A stretch of DNA of 37,664 bases from the NCBI GenBank assembly GCA_040414495.1, contig JBEDUI010000052.1, positions 1 through 37,664 of the forward strand, written 5' to 3'. The notes under the pieces are model-generated. The model ran no database searches. It was not told the DNA's origin and worked only from the letters and a program-made list of their open reading frames with translations. Positions within the stretch are counted from its first letter, which is position 1, and the number at the start of each line of letters is the position of its first letter. A program made the position numbers and the translations under genes. Source of the stretch: DATAVB01 sp040414495. GTDB lineage: Bacteria > Actinomycetota > Actinomycetes > Mycobacteriales > QHCD01. Positions 8,330 through 19,040 of this stretch are shown here, one piece after another.

Positions 8330-9205
8330 GTGCCGACCGAGAAGCAGCGCCGCCAGGCCGCCCAACGAAAGATCGCCCGGCAGCTGGAGCGCCGCCGGGA
8401 GCTGGAACGCAAGCGCCGGCAACGCAGCCTGGTCGCCGGCGGCGTTTTCCTCGTCGTAGTCGCGGTGATTCTGATCCTCGTGCTGGCAACGAACGTCTTC
8501 AGCGGCAGCAACAAGAAGAGCTCGGCCTCCCCCACACCGTCGGCCACCGCTTCGGCCTCTGCATCGCCGTTCCCGACTCCGACGTTCGCCAAGGCGTCCG
8601 CGAAACCAGCGACCACGTCCGGTCCGTGCAAGTACGCGGAAAGCTCTACGCTGCTCAAATCCCCGTACACCAAGGATGTCGGTCTGCCGCCCGACCCGAA
8701 TCCGACACCAGCGACCGGGACCGTAAACGTCACGCTGAACACCAGCCGGGGCGCGCTCACGTTCACCCTTGATCGAGCCAGCGCGCCGTGTGCCGTACAG
8801 AGTTTTGTTTACCTGGCGAAGAAGGGGCTGTACGACAATTCGAGCTGCCCACGGTTGACCACGTCGGGAATTTATGTGCTGCAATGCGGCGATCCATCCA
8901 ACAGTCAAAAGGGCGGGCCGACGTACAACTTCAAGCAGGAAACCACGTCGAAAACCAGCTATGGCACCGGCGTGATCGCGATGGCGAACAGCGGTACGGC
9001 GAATTCGACGGGCAGCCAGTTCTTTATCATTTACAAAGACAGCAACACTGGATTGCAAAAGAATTACTCGGTGATCGGGAAAGTATCGTCGGGCCTGGAC
9101 GTGGTCAGCAAGGTCGCCAAGGGCGGCTCGGACAACTCCAACGCGAGCGGCGACGGCAAGCCGATTCTCGGGTTGACCATCAAGAGCGCGACCGCCGCCG
9201 CCTGA
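8330..9205 (+). CDS. ppiB: Membrane-anchored cyclophilin-type peptidyl-prolyl isomerase
   Basis: Cis-trans isomerase of X-Pro bonds, expected to fold proteins outside the membrane. The 291-residue protein has a basic, Gln/Arg-rich N-terminal cytoplasmic segment (1-33), one membrane helix (about 34-57), a Ser/Ala/Pro/Thr linker (58-100) and a C-terminal cyclophilin domain (about 125-290). Recognisable parts are SFVYLAKKGLYDN, the active-site stretch ending FFIIYKD, and GVIAMANS. It matches the M. tuberculosis PpiB (Rv2582) in architecture and in being plus-strand and convergent with rel. The GTG start is set by GAGGAG nine bases upstream. Confidence 0.93.
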   Translation: MPTEKQRRQAAQRKIARQLERRRELERKRRQRSLVAGGVFLVVVAVILILVLATNVFSGSNKKSSASPTPSATASASASPFPTPTFAKASAKPATTSGPCKYAESSTLLKSPYTKDVGLPPDPNPTPATGTVNVTLNTSRGALTFTLDRASAPCAVQSFVYLAKKGLYDNSSCPRLTTSGIYVLQCGDPSNSQKGGPTYNFKQETTSKTSYGTGVIAMANSGTANSTGSQFFIIYKDSNTGLQKNYSVIGKVSSGLDVVSKVAKGGSDNSNASGDGKPILGLTIKSATAAA

Positions 9206-9273
9206 CCCGATTGACCCGCGGCCGCCCGCGCTCCGGCGACCCGCGCGACGCGCTCGCCTCAACAACGCGCGGC

Positions 9274-9330
9274 CACGATCGTGATGGCTTTCGTCGCGAT
9301 TCCGTTGACGAAAGCCATCACGATCGCGAG
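9274..9330. repeat. Palindromic repeat, family A copy 1
   Basis: A perfect 20-bp inverted repeat (9276-9295 with 9307-9326) around an 11-base loop. The left arm begins CGATCGTGATGGC. The ends CACGATCGTGA and TCACGATC followed by NNGAG are shared with the copy at 9619-9675, which has the same total length (57 bp) and the same axis of symmetry. No U-run follows on either strand, so it is not a classical intrinsic terminator. Confidence 0.85.
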
Positions 9331-9470
9331 ACCCGGCGCGGGACAAGACCGAGGCGACCGGGAGCAAACCGGTCGGCGACGGAGCAAACCAGCCGACCGC
9401 CGAACCCTGCCGCCCCACCAGGACCCGACGACCGGCGCCGCTGCGACCACCTACCAGCATGGGCCCAGCC

Positions 9471-9513
9471 GCCTGTGTCATTGCTCCAACCCTTGGAGCA
9501 ATGACACACGCGG
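9471..9513. repeat. Palindromic repeat, family B copy 1
   Basis: A perfect 16-bp inverted repeat (9474-9489 with 9493-9508) with a three-base CCC loop. The core is TGTGTCATTGCTCC and its complement. An element of the same length with the same flanks (GCCT on the left, ACAC and CGG on the right) lies at 33286-33328. Confidence 0.85.
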
Positions 9514-9618
9514 TACATCCCTGACCCGAGCAACACCGCGCAACAACCGCACCGACCACACGGGCAACGACACCAGCTCGGCGTTGGGATCGAACGGCGC
9601 CGACACCTCTCCCAGTTT

Positions 9619-9675
9619 CACGATCGTGAGTGGATTTGGTACGGAATTCGATACGAATCCACTCACGATCATGAG
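9619..9675. repeat. Palindromic repeat, family A copy 2
   Basis: A perfect 15-bp inverted repeat (9622-9636 with 9656-9670), extendable by a G-T and a G-C pair, around a loop containing GAATTC. It has the same length and axis as the copy at 9274-9330. Four stem positions differ between the copies in a way that keeps pairing on both sides. Confidence 0.85.
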
Positions 9676-9890
9676 AATCCAGGGAGCGGAGGGGCCAAGC
9701 GGGAGTCTGCAGCGGCGAATCCCGCCCCGCTGAAGGAACTCGACAAAATCGACGCGCTGCAGCGTCGTAGCCAACGCGCCGGCGGCAACACGTCCAGAGC
9801 CGCCGCGCCGACCAACCCAGACGGGCAGCGCGGAATCCCGGCTTAGCGGCAATGCCGACCCGCCCCGAGCACAGAGCCCGGGACAGAGTG

Positions 9891-12122
<2,232 letters not shown>

Positions 12123-12380
12123 GCGGCGACGGCGGTGGGCTCCCAGCGAGACCGTCGGAGCAGCCGGCGGCGCATCCCGGTCAGGGGTTGGCGCAGGTTG
12201 CTGGGGCGCATTCGCATTGTCGACCGCGGAGCTGCTCCCCGTGAGAGGCTCCTCCGGCGGGCGTTGCGGTGCGGCCGATGGCTGGGCGGTCGGGGCTACG
12301 TCCGGTCTCAGGGCCCCTCCCCTCGGTTGGTGCTGATCGACTCATCATACGGCCGTCAGGCAAACCGACACGCCACCTCG

Positions 12381-12908
12381 CTAGGTGGTCAGTACCGCCC
12401 GCAGTGGCCAGCCCGCGAGGCGCTCGCGGCCACCGAGCCCGGCCAGCTCGAGGATGACCGATACCCCGACGACCTCCGCGCCCATATCTCCCAGCAGCCC
12501 GAGCGCGGCGGCCAGCGTGCCGCCGGTGGCCAGCACGTCGTCCACGACCAGGACCCGCTGTCCGGGAGCGACCGCGTCGGCCAGCACCTCGATCGTGGCC
12601 GCGCCGTACTCCAGCGCGTAGGACATGGCGACCGTCTTGCCCGGCAGCTTGCCCGCCTTACGGATCGGCACCACCCCGACACCGGCCGCGTACGCCAGCG
12701 GCGCGGCGACCAGAAATCCGCGGGCCTCGATCCCGGCCACCACATCGAATTCGCCGTGCGCCGAGCGCATTCCGTCGATCACCGCGCGGAACGCCGTGCC
12801 GTCATCCAGCAGCGGCGTGATGTCCTTGAACAGAATGCCCGGCTGCGGGAAATCCGGGACATCACGGATATAGCTCGCCACCAATTCGGCGAGCTGGATC
12901 TCGGTCAT
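12381..12908 (-). CDS. apt: Adenine phosphoribosyltransferase
   Basis: Purine salvage enzyme converting adenine and PRPP to AMP, cytosolic. The 175-residue length is typical. The PRPP-binding motif VLVVDDVLATGGT lies at about 119-131, and the N-terminal FPQPGILFKDITPLL is characteristic of the family. The ATG is three bases after the secF stop, and rel follows downstream, matching Rv2586c-Rv2584c-Rv2583c. Placement beside rel is usual in Actinobacteria and links purine salvage with the (p)ppGpp enzyme. Confidence 0.97.
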   Translation of the reverse strand: MTEIQLAELVASYIRDVPDFPQPGILFKDITPLLDDGTAFRAVIDGMRSAHGEFDVVAGIEARGFLVAAPLAYAAGVGVVPIRKAGKLPGKTVAMSYALEYGAATIEVLADAVAPGQRVLVVDDVLATGGTLAAALGLLGDMGAEVVGVSVILELAGLGGRERLAGWPLRAVLTT

Positions 12909-12911
12909 GTC

Positions 12912-14138
12912 TCAGCGCTTCCGTTTGGACTGCGGTCGGCCGGCCGGGCCGCTGCGGGCGGTACGACCGCTGCGTGAGCTGGTGCCGCGGGCGGAGCGTT
13001 GCGGTCGGGCTCCCGGACGCGGCGTGCTGCTGGGAATCGGCTCGTCGATGACCGGCTGCTCCTCGCGCGTCGAGGCCGCGACCGAGGCGCCTTCCAGCTG
13101 CTCGGCGCCAGTGGTCTCGGCCGCCTCGGCCGACTTGGCCCGGGCCACCCGGCGATTAGCCACCTTCTTCGCCAGCGCCTTGTACTGCGGCTGCCGTTCC
13201 TTGAGCGTGCAGGCGATCGGCGTGGCCAGGAACAGCGAGGAGTAGGCGCCGGTGGCCAGACCGACGAACAGCACCAGGGCCAGGTCCTTCAGGTCACCGA
13301 CACCGAGCAGCCCGGCTCCGACGAAAAGCAAGCCGGCCACGGGCAGCAGCGCGATCAGCGAGGTGTTGATCGAGCGGGCCAGCGTCTGGTTGACCGCGCG
13401 GTTGGCCGCCTCGGAATACGTCTCTTTACCGGCGGCGATAACGCCGCGGGTATTTTCCCGAACCTTGTCGTACACGACGATGTTGTCGTACAGCGAATAA
13501 CCAAGAATTGTCAGCAAACCGACGACGGTATCCGGCGTAACTTCCCAGTGCACCAGCGAATACACGCCGGCGGTGAGCAAAAGGTCGTGGGCCAGGCCGG
13601 ATAGCGCACCGACCGATAACCGCCATTCGAAGAAGAACGAAATAAATACGGTTACCGCGATCAGGAAGACGATCAGCGCGATCACCGCTTTACGGGTGAC
13701 GTCCTTTCCCCACGACGCGCTGACCTGATCCTGACTGATGTCCTGTGCGGACAGTGGCTTGCCCTTGACCTGAATTTCGTTACCGAGCTGCGAAGACAGG
13801 GTCGACTTGAGCTTGTCGACTTCGGCCGAGCTGAGCTGGCCGGTCTTGATAACGAAGTTCGCGCTTGCGCCGCGGCCGACCTGCTGGACGCTCTCGGTCG
13901 ATATGCCAGAGGCGCTGGCCGCCGATTGGACCTGGCTGACGCTCGCGGTCCCGGTCGGGAACTGGAACGAGTTGCCGCCCTTGAAATCGACGCCGAAATT
14001 GAATCCGCGCAGCACGATCGAGAGCACGCAGATCACCAGCAGTACGGCCGAAACGCTGAACCACCAACGCTTGTGCGGGACGAATTTGAAATTCGTATCG
14101 CTGCGGTAAACGCGGTCGACGAAGGAGGACACGGACAT
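12912..14138 (-). CDS. secF: Protein translocase subunit SecF
   Basis: RND-type membrane subunit that, with SecD, uses the proton gradient to help late steps of Sec export. The 408-residue protein has a first helix (about 26-44) with FNFGVDFKGGNSFQF just after it (a conserved SecF start), a periplasmic loop (about 60-130) and five further helices. The conserved segment LGYSLYDNIVVYDKVREN lies near 217-234. The C-terminal 100 or so residues are a Ser/Arg/Pro-rich basic cytoplasmic tail ending SKRKR, longer than in enterobacterial SecF but common in Actinobacteria. The ATG begins one base after the secD stop. Confidence 0.97.
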   Translation of the reverse strand: MSVSSFVDRVYRSDTNFKFVPHKRWWFSVSAVLLVICVLSIVLRGFNFGVDFKGGNSFQFPTGTASVSQVQSAASASGISTESVQQVGRGASANFVIKTGQLSSAEVDKLKSTLSSQLGNEIQVKGKPLSAQDISQDQVSASWGKDVTRKAVIALIVFLIAVTVFISFFFEWRLSVGALSGLAHDLLLTAGVYSLVHWEVTPDTVVGLLTILGYSLYDNIVVYDKVRENTRGVIAAGKETYSEAANRAVNQTLARSINTSLIALLPVAGLLFVGAGLLGVGDLKDLALVLFVGLATGAYSSLFLATPIACTLKERQPQYKALAKKVANRRVARAKSAEAAETTGAEQLEGASVAASTREEQPVIDEPIPSSTPRPGARPQRSARGTSSRSGRTARSGPAGRPQSKRKR

Positions 14139-14139
14139 G

Positions 14140-15975
14140 TCAGGACTCCCTCGGGACGCGGGCGCGGCGGGCGGCGGCTCGTTCGGCCGCCGATGGACCT
14201 GACGTATCGGCCTCCGGGCTCGCGCTCCCGCGGCGCCGGCGGGACGAACCCAGCCCCGAGTACTTGGGCGAGGAGAAGATCTTGCTGTGCGACGCGACCG
14301 AGATGATCGGGTGCGTGAACAGGAAGACGACGACCAGGTCCAGGATCGTGGAAAGCCCCAAGGTGAAGGCGAATCCGCGTACGTCGCCGGCCGCGAGGTA
14401 GTACAGGATCGCGGCGGCCATGAACGAGACCGCGTCGGCCGACAGGATCGTGCGCCGGGCCCGCGGCCATGCTCTGGGCACGGCCGAGCGCATAGTTCGC
14501 CCGTCTCGTACCTCTTCTTTGAGTCGTTCGAAGAAGATGACGAACGAGTCCGCGGTAATACCGACCGCGACGATAAAACCGGCGATACCGGCCAGGGTCA
14601 GCGTGAAGCCGAGTTGCCGGCCCAGCAGTACGACACTGGCGTAGACCAGCAGCCCGGAGATGGTGAGGCTGGCGATCGTGACCAGACCCAGCAGCCGGTA
14701 ATAGATCAGCGAATACAGCACGACCAGCAACAGGCCGATGCCGCCGGCGAGCAGACCCGCCTTCAGCTGGGTGCTACCGAGGGTCGCCGACACCGTCTGG
14801 GCGTTGGACGTGGTGAAGTTCAGCGGCAGCGCGCCGTACTTGAAGTTGTTCGCCAGCGTCTTGGCCGAGTTGGCGTCGTAGTTGCCGTAGATCGAGGTCG
14901 CACCCTGGATGGTGCCCTGGATCGCCGGCGGCTGGCCGAGCAGCCGGCCGTCCAGGACGAAGCCGACCTGGTTGGCCAGATCGCCCTGGGAGATCGACTC
15001 GTTGTGCTTGCTGGTGTAGTCGGTCCAGATCTTCTGGCCCTTGCCCTTCAGGCTCAACGAGATAGACCAGCCGACCTGCTGGCCGTTGGTCGGGTCGGAG
15101 TTGTACACGGCCGACGCGGTCTTGACCTCGGTGCCCTGGATCAACGGCTTGTCCATGACGTACTTGGCCTTGCCGTCGGTCGTGCAGACGGCGACCTGCT
15201 TGTTCTTGGCCGCCGGCTGCGCCGCGATCTTGGCCAGGGCCGCGCAGGACTTGTTCAGGTCAGCGGCCACCGCCGGATCTACGCCGGCGGGCAGTTGCGA
15301 ACTGGACGATCCGCTCGGCGTCGCACTTGGCGTGGGGGTGGCTTTCGGCGCGGCGTTGAAGTGCAGCGCGGCCTGCTGGCCCTGCACGCCGGACTGGGCG
15401 GCGGGTGTGGTCGCGTGCTTGCTGCCGTCCGGACCCATGAGCGCGCCGGGCAGCTGGGGCGCCGAGTTGCCGCTCTTGCTGGGCGAGCTGGACGGGCTGG
15501 TCGAACTCGACGGGGTCTGGGACGGGCTGGGCGAGTTCGATGGGGAGGTCGAGGGCGACGGCGTCGTCGAGGGGTTCGAGCTGGGCTGGTTCACCGCCAG
15601 CGGGCCGGCCAGGGTGGCCCGGAAGTTCAGCTGCGCGGTCGTACCCAGCGACTTGGCCTCGTCGCCGTTGCTGCCCGGGACCGAGATCACGATCTGGTCG
15701 TTGCCCTGGGTCACGACGTTGGAGTTGGCCACGCCGAGACCGTTGACCCGGTTCTCGATGATCGTCTGGGCGGTGTCCAGATCGGCCTTGCTTGGCGGTT
15801 TCCCGTTCTCGGTGTGGGCCGACAGCGTGACCGTCGTACCGCCCTGCAGGTCCAGGCCAAGCGCCGGTTTGGGCGAGCTGCCGGTGAAGAACACCAACAG
15901 GTAAAGGATGACGAGCAGCCCTGCGAGCGTCACGAAGTATCCTCCGGCGCGCAGCTGCGATGACGGTGCTGGCAC
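14140..15975 (-). CDS. secD: Protein translocase subunit SecD
   Basis: Partner of SecF. The 611-residue protein has a first helix (about 11-30), the conserved LGLDLQGGTTV (39-49), a large external P1 domain and a C-terminal block of five helices, with AGFIVAVGITADSFVIFFERLKEE in the conserved helix 4 region. The external domain contains a Ser/Pro/Thr-rich low-complexity insertion (about 131-230) that includes repeated SPS and TPS units; it is absent from short SecD proteins but such linkers are seen in Actinobacteria. The GTG start has GGGAG upstream. yajC lies 115 bp upstream, in the usual yajC-secD-secF order. Confidence 0.97.
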   Translation of the reverse strand: MPAPSSQLRAGGYFVTLAGLLVILYLLVFFTGSSPKPALGLDLQGGTTVTLSAHTENGKPPSKADLDTAQTIIENRVNGLGVANSNVVTQGNDQIVISVPGSNGDEAKSLGTTAQLNFRATLAGPLAVNQPSSNPSTTPSPSTSPSNSPSPSQTPSSSTSPSSSPSKSGNSAPQLPGALMGPDGSKHATTPAAQSGVQGQQAALHFNAAPKATPTPSATPSGSSSSQLPAGVDPAVAADLNKSCAALAKIAAQPAAKNKQVAVCTTDGKAKYVMDKPLIQGTEVKTASAVYNSDPTNGQQVGWSISLSLKGKGQKIWTDYTSKHNESISQGDLANQVGFVLDGRLLGQPPAIQGTIQGATSIYGNYDANSAKTLANNFKYGALPLNFTTSNAQTVSATLGSTQLKAGLLAGGIGLLLVVLYSLIYYRLLGLVTIASLTISGLLVYASVVLLGRQLGFTLTLAGIAGFIVAVGITADSFVIFFERLKEEVRDGRTMRSAVPRAWPRARRTILSADAVSFMAAAILYYLAAGDVRGFAFTLGLSTILDLVVVFLFTHPIISVASHSKIFSSPKYSGLGSSRRRRGSASPEADTSGPSAAERAAARRARVPRES

Positions 15976-16090
15976 TGCTTCGTCGTCTCCCTGTCAGGTC
16001 TTGCGATCTCCGCTGCACGATCCGGGCGGCGGTCGTCGGTCAGTATGTCGCACTTGCGGCGGTCGCCTGACGCCGCCGCTTGCGAATTGC

Positions 16091-16564
16091 TCAGGTACTG
16101 CTGTCTGTACCTCGGTTGCTTCGGTTGTCGGTCTTGGACTCGGCCTCGGGACTGGCCTGACCGTCGGATCCAGCCGGCGGCAGGTCGCCAGCGCTGGTGT
16201 CCGAATCGCCGGACGCGGTCAGCTCTTCGGGAGTGTCCGGCGCCTTGTCATCGACGTCGTCGGCGACGGCCGGGTCGTCGTGCGGATCGGCGGCCGACCC
16301 GTGCTGATCGGCGTTGATGACGCGGGCGATCGCCTGCGTCGCGAACCGGACAATCACCCCGTCACTGACCTCGAGGTCGACCGTCCCGTGCTCGGTGTCG
16401 ATCGCGTCGACCCGGCCGTACAGGCCGGCGGTCGTCATCACGTCGACGCCCGGCGCGAGCGAGGAGCGCATGGTCTGCGCATCGCGGCTCCGCCGCCGTT
16501 GCGGGACAATCACCATCACGGCGAACAGGGCTACCACGATTAGCAGAGGCACCAGGGTTGCCAC
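16091..16564 (-). CDS. yajC: Preprotein translocase subunit YajC
   Basis: Small membrane protein associated with SecDF. The 157 residues comprise one N-terminal helix (about 4-20), a conserved core with PQRRRSRDAQ, PGVDVMTTAGLYGRV and VIVRFATQAIARVI (about 21-85), and an unusually long acidic, Ser/Asp/Glu-rich tail (about 86-157). The GTG start is preceded by GAGGAGG. The 265-bp gap before it (16565-16829) presumably carries the yajC-secD-secF promoter, but I could not assign -35 and -10 elements with confidence. Confidence 0.93.
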   Translation of the reverse strand: MATLVPLLIVVALFAVMVIVPQRRRSRDAQTMRSSLAPGVDVMTTAGLYGRVDAIDTEHGTVDLEVSDGVIVRFATQAIARVINADQHGSAADPHDDPAVADDVDDKAPDTPEELTASGDSDTSAGDLPPAGSDGQASPEAESKTDNRSNRGTDSST

Positions 16565-16829
16565 GGGGGGTGAATCCTCCTCAGTTGCCGCGCGGGCATC
16601 TCATCGGGGCAGTACAGCGACGATCGCTGCACGTCTGGACGAACCGCGATGCAGGGTAGTCGGCCGGACTGTGCCCCGCCGCGCGTAGGTCGGTCTGGGT
16701 TGGTACCCCAGCAACGTAGCGCCTCGACATAACGAGGGTCACATCGGTCACGGATCGCGCCCCAGTTGTTGCGGGTGCTCTCAGCGAAACGTCCGGGCGT
16801 GTCGGGTGGTTCCGAGCTCGCCGTTCTGC

Positions 16830-17882
16830 TCAGGGTTCGTCGAACAGCGTCTGCGCTTCGGGCGCGGGACTGGGCGCCCTCAGGCCGAGGTGCGCCCAGG
16901 CGGCCGGGGTGGCGACCCGACCGCGCGGTGTCCGGGCCAGCAGGCCGGCGCGGACCAGGAACGGTTCGGAGACCTCTTCCACCGTCTGGGCCTCCTCGCC
17001 CACCGCGACCGCCAGTGTGCTGATCCCGACCGGACCACCGCCGAACCGACGTACCAGGGCATCCAAAACCGCCCGATCGAGCCGATCCAGGCCGATGGCG
17101 TCAACGTCGTAGACATCCAACGCCGCTCGCGCCACGTCCACGGTGACCCGGCCATCGGCCCGGACCTCGGCGAAATCCCGGACCCGGTTCAGCAGCCGGA
17201 TCGCGATCCGCGGCGTACCCCGGGAGCGGCTGGCGATCTCCTGCGCCCCGTCGTCCTCGAGCACGATCTGGAGCCGGCCGGCGCTGCGGTGCAGCACCTG
17301 GATCAGCTCGTCGGTCTCGTAGAACTCCATATGTCCGGTGAACCCGAACCGGTCCCGCAGCGGCCCGGTCAAAAGACCGGCGCGGGTGGTCGCCCCGACC
17401 AGCGTGAACGGCGCCACCTCCAGCGGTATCGCGGTCGCGCCCGGTCCTTTGCCGACCACGACGTCGACCCGAAAGTCCTCCATCGCCACGTACAGCATTT
17501 CCTCGGCCGGACGGGCGATGCGGTGGATCTCGTCGATGAACAGCACGTCGCCCTCGGCCAGGTTGGAGAGCATCGCGGCGAGGTCGCCGGCCCGTTCGAT
17601 CGCCGGTCCGCTGGTCACCCGGATCGCCGCTCCCAGCTCGGCCGCGATGATCATCGCCAGGCTCGTCTTGCCCAGGCCGGGTGGCCCGGATAGCAGTACG
17701 TGGTCCGGCGGACGACCGCGTCGCCGGGCCGATTCCAGCACCAGCGAGAGCTGTTCGCGCACCTTGGGCTGGCCGACGAACTCCTCCAGCCGGCGCGGCC
17801 GCAGCGACGCCTCGACGTCGCGTTCGTCGATGCCGGGGTACGGCGAGACGAGGTCTTCGGCCGGCTCACTCACCGGGCCCAC
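16830..17882 (-). CDS. ruvB: Holliday junction branch migration ATPase RuvB
   Basis: Hexameric AAA+ motor that, with RuvA, drives branch migration of Holliday junctions. The 350-residue protein shows Walker A SGPPGLGKT (65-73), Walker B FIDEIHR (115-121), sensor 1 GATTRAGLL and a C-terminal winged-helix domain with PRGRVATPAAW. The start lies four bases after the ruvA stop. As in M. tuberculosis it is the last gene of the ruvC-ruvA-ruvB order, here with a TPR gene inserted. The SOS box before ruvC should control the whole set. Confidence 0.98.
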   Translation of the reverse strand: MGPVSEPAEDLVSPYPGIDERDVEASLRPRRLEEFVGQPKVREQLSLVLESARRRGRPPDHVLLSGPPGLGKTSLAMIIAAELGAAIRVTSGPAIERAGDLAAMLSNLAEGDVLFIDEIHRIARPAEEMLYVAMEDFRVDVVVGKGPGATAIPLEVAPFTLVGATTRAGLLTGPLRDRFGFTGHMEFYETDELIQVLHRSAGRLQIVLEDDGAQEIASRSRGTPRIAIRLLNRVRDFAEVRADGRVTVDVARAALDVYDVDAIGLDRLDRAVLDALVRRFGGGPVGISTLAVAVGEEAQTVEEVSEPFLVRAGLLARTPRGRVATPAAWAHLGLRAPSPAPEAQTLFDEP

Positions 17883-17886
17883 CTTG

Positions 17887-18495
17887 TCACGACCGACCCA
17901 AGAGTCGCAGCGCCGCCTTCAGCAGTGTCGGTACGTCAGCACCCGCCTCGGCCTCCGGCGCGATCGCGGCCACGGCCTGATCGGCCTCCTTGGCCGACCA
18001 GCCGAGGCCGACCAGCGCGTGCCCGACCTGGTCCCGCCACGGGGCGACCGGAGCGACCGCGCCCGGCTCGACGACGTTCGCCTCGGAGTCCCCAACCGCG
18101 CCGATCCGGTCCCGCAGCTCGAGCACCAGCCGCTCGGCGCCCTTCTTTCCGATGCCCGGCACCGCGGTCAACGCGGCAATGTCGTGGGTGGCGATGGCCT
18201 GCCGGACCGCCTTCGGCGGATGAACGGCCAGGATCGCCTGGGCCAGCCGCGGCCCTACGCCGCTGGCCGTCTGCAGCAACTCGAACAACGACCGCTCGTC
18301 GTCGTCGGCGAAGCCGTACAGCGTCAGCGAGTCCTCGCGGACGACCAGGCTGGTGGACAACCGCGCCTGCTCGCCTACTCGCAGCCGGGCCAGCGTCCCG
18401 GGCGCGCACTGCACCGCCAGCCCGATGCCACCGACCTCAACGACTGCCGCGTCCGGTCCCAATGCGACCACGCCGCCCCGCACGCTCGCGATCAT
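17887..18495 (-). CDS. ruvA: Holliday junction DNA-binding protein RuvA
   Basis: Tetrameric junction-binding partner of RuvB, 202 residues. It shows the N-terminal OB fold starting MIASVRG, ending near LYGFADDDERSLFE, followed by two helix-hairpin-helix motifs: ASGVGPRLAQAIL (about 76-88) and VPGIGKKGAERLVLEL (about 111-126). The C-terminal domain III that contacts RuvB follows a flexible linker. The ATG overlaps the stop of the upstream TPR gene by four bases, so the two are translationally coupled. Confidence 0.97.
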   Translation of the reverse strand: MIASVRGGVVALGPDAAVVEVGGIGLAVQCAPGTLARLRVGEQARLSTSLVVREDSLTLYGFADDDERSLFELLQTASGVGPRLAQAILAVHPPKAVRQAIATHDIAALTAVPGIGKKGAERLVLELRDRIGAVGDSEANVVEPGAVAPVAPWRDQVGHALVGLGWSAKEADQAVAAIAPEAEAGADVPTLLKAALRLLGRS

Positions 18496-19040
18496 CCGGA
18501 ATTCTCCATTCGTCCCCGGGCCGCGGCCAGCGCCTGCTCGGAGGCCTCGATCTGCTCGGTCGGCAAGTCGGTGGCCCGGCGCACCTCCAGCGCGGCGGCG
18601 AAGTGCTCGGCCGCCGCGGCGTACCGCCCCTGGTCGTAGTCATTCAGGCCGGCATGCTGCCGGGTGAAGGCGTCGATGGCCGGCCCAAATCCCGATCCCG
18701 CCGGCACGAGGTCGGCGAACAGCGCATCGGAGTCAGCGAATTCGCCCCGCCACTGGTGTACGTGCGCCAGCCGGAGCTGCGCCGTGTGCTGCTGCGGCGC
18801 GGTTCCGACCAGCTCGGCCCGATCCGCCGCCAGCCGGGCCTCGGTCAGCGCCGCGTCCAGGTCGCCGGCCCCGCGCAGCAGGTCCACCAGCTCACCGCGG
18901 GCGATCAACTCGGCGATGTCGTCGGGGGCCTCGGCCACATCACGTCTCAGTTGCGTGATGCGATCCTGTACGGCGGCCGGGTCGGGGTAGCTCTCGTGCA
19001 GGGTTCGCGGGTCGTACGTCGGCTCCAGCGGTTCGGTCAT
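18492..19040 (-). CDS. TPR-like protein inside the ruv operon
   Basis: A 182-residue soluble protein built mainly of Ala/Leu-rich helices in tetratricopeptide-like pairs; segments such as LVDLLRGAGDLDAALTEAR and QGRYAAAAEHFAAALEVRR fit the TPR pattern. No catalytic motif, signal peptide or membrane segment is seen. It overlaps ruvC (upstream) and ruvA (downstream) by four bases each (ATGA type), so it is a coupled member of the operon rather than a loose insertion. M. tuberculosis has ruvC-ruvA-ruvB without it. A role as adaptor for junction processing or damage signalling is inference; TPR similarity is seen only at pattern level. Confidence 0.8.
   Translation of the reverse strand: MTEPLEPTYDPRTLHESYPDPAAVQDRITQLRRDVAEAPDDIAELIARGELVDLLRGAGDLDAALTEARLAADRAELVGTAPQQHTAQLRLAHVHQWRGEFADSDALFADLVPAGSGFGPAIDAFTRQHAGLNDYDQGRYAAAAEHFAAALEVRRATDLPTEQIEASEQALAAARGRMENSG

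Larger units (their letters stand above)
9206..9890. other. Convergent intergenic gap rich in palindromes
   Basis: The 685 bp between the 3' ends of ppiB and rel hold no supportable gene. A 124-codon minus-strand frame (9478-9852) has no family resemblance and runs through two palindromes. The gap holds three strong inverted repeats (9274-9330, 9471-9513, 9619-9675), and a GGAGCAAACC motif occurs twice near 9361-9390. The palindromes may serve as terminators for the convergent transcripts or be mobile palindromic repeats. Confidence 0.7.

Noticed and set aside
9478..9852. 124-codon minus-strand frame in the ppiB-rel gap
   Set aside because: It runs through two palindromes, shows no family resemblance and has no convincing ribosome binding site.
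14287..15963. 558-codon plus-strand open frame
   Set aside because: It is antisense to secD with composition typical of a shadow frame. Similar long antisense frames opposite patA (25105-26649) and thrS (35559-37082) were rejected for the same reason.
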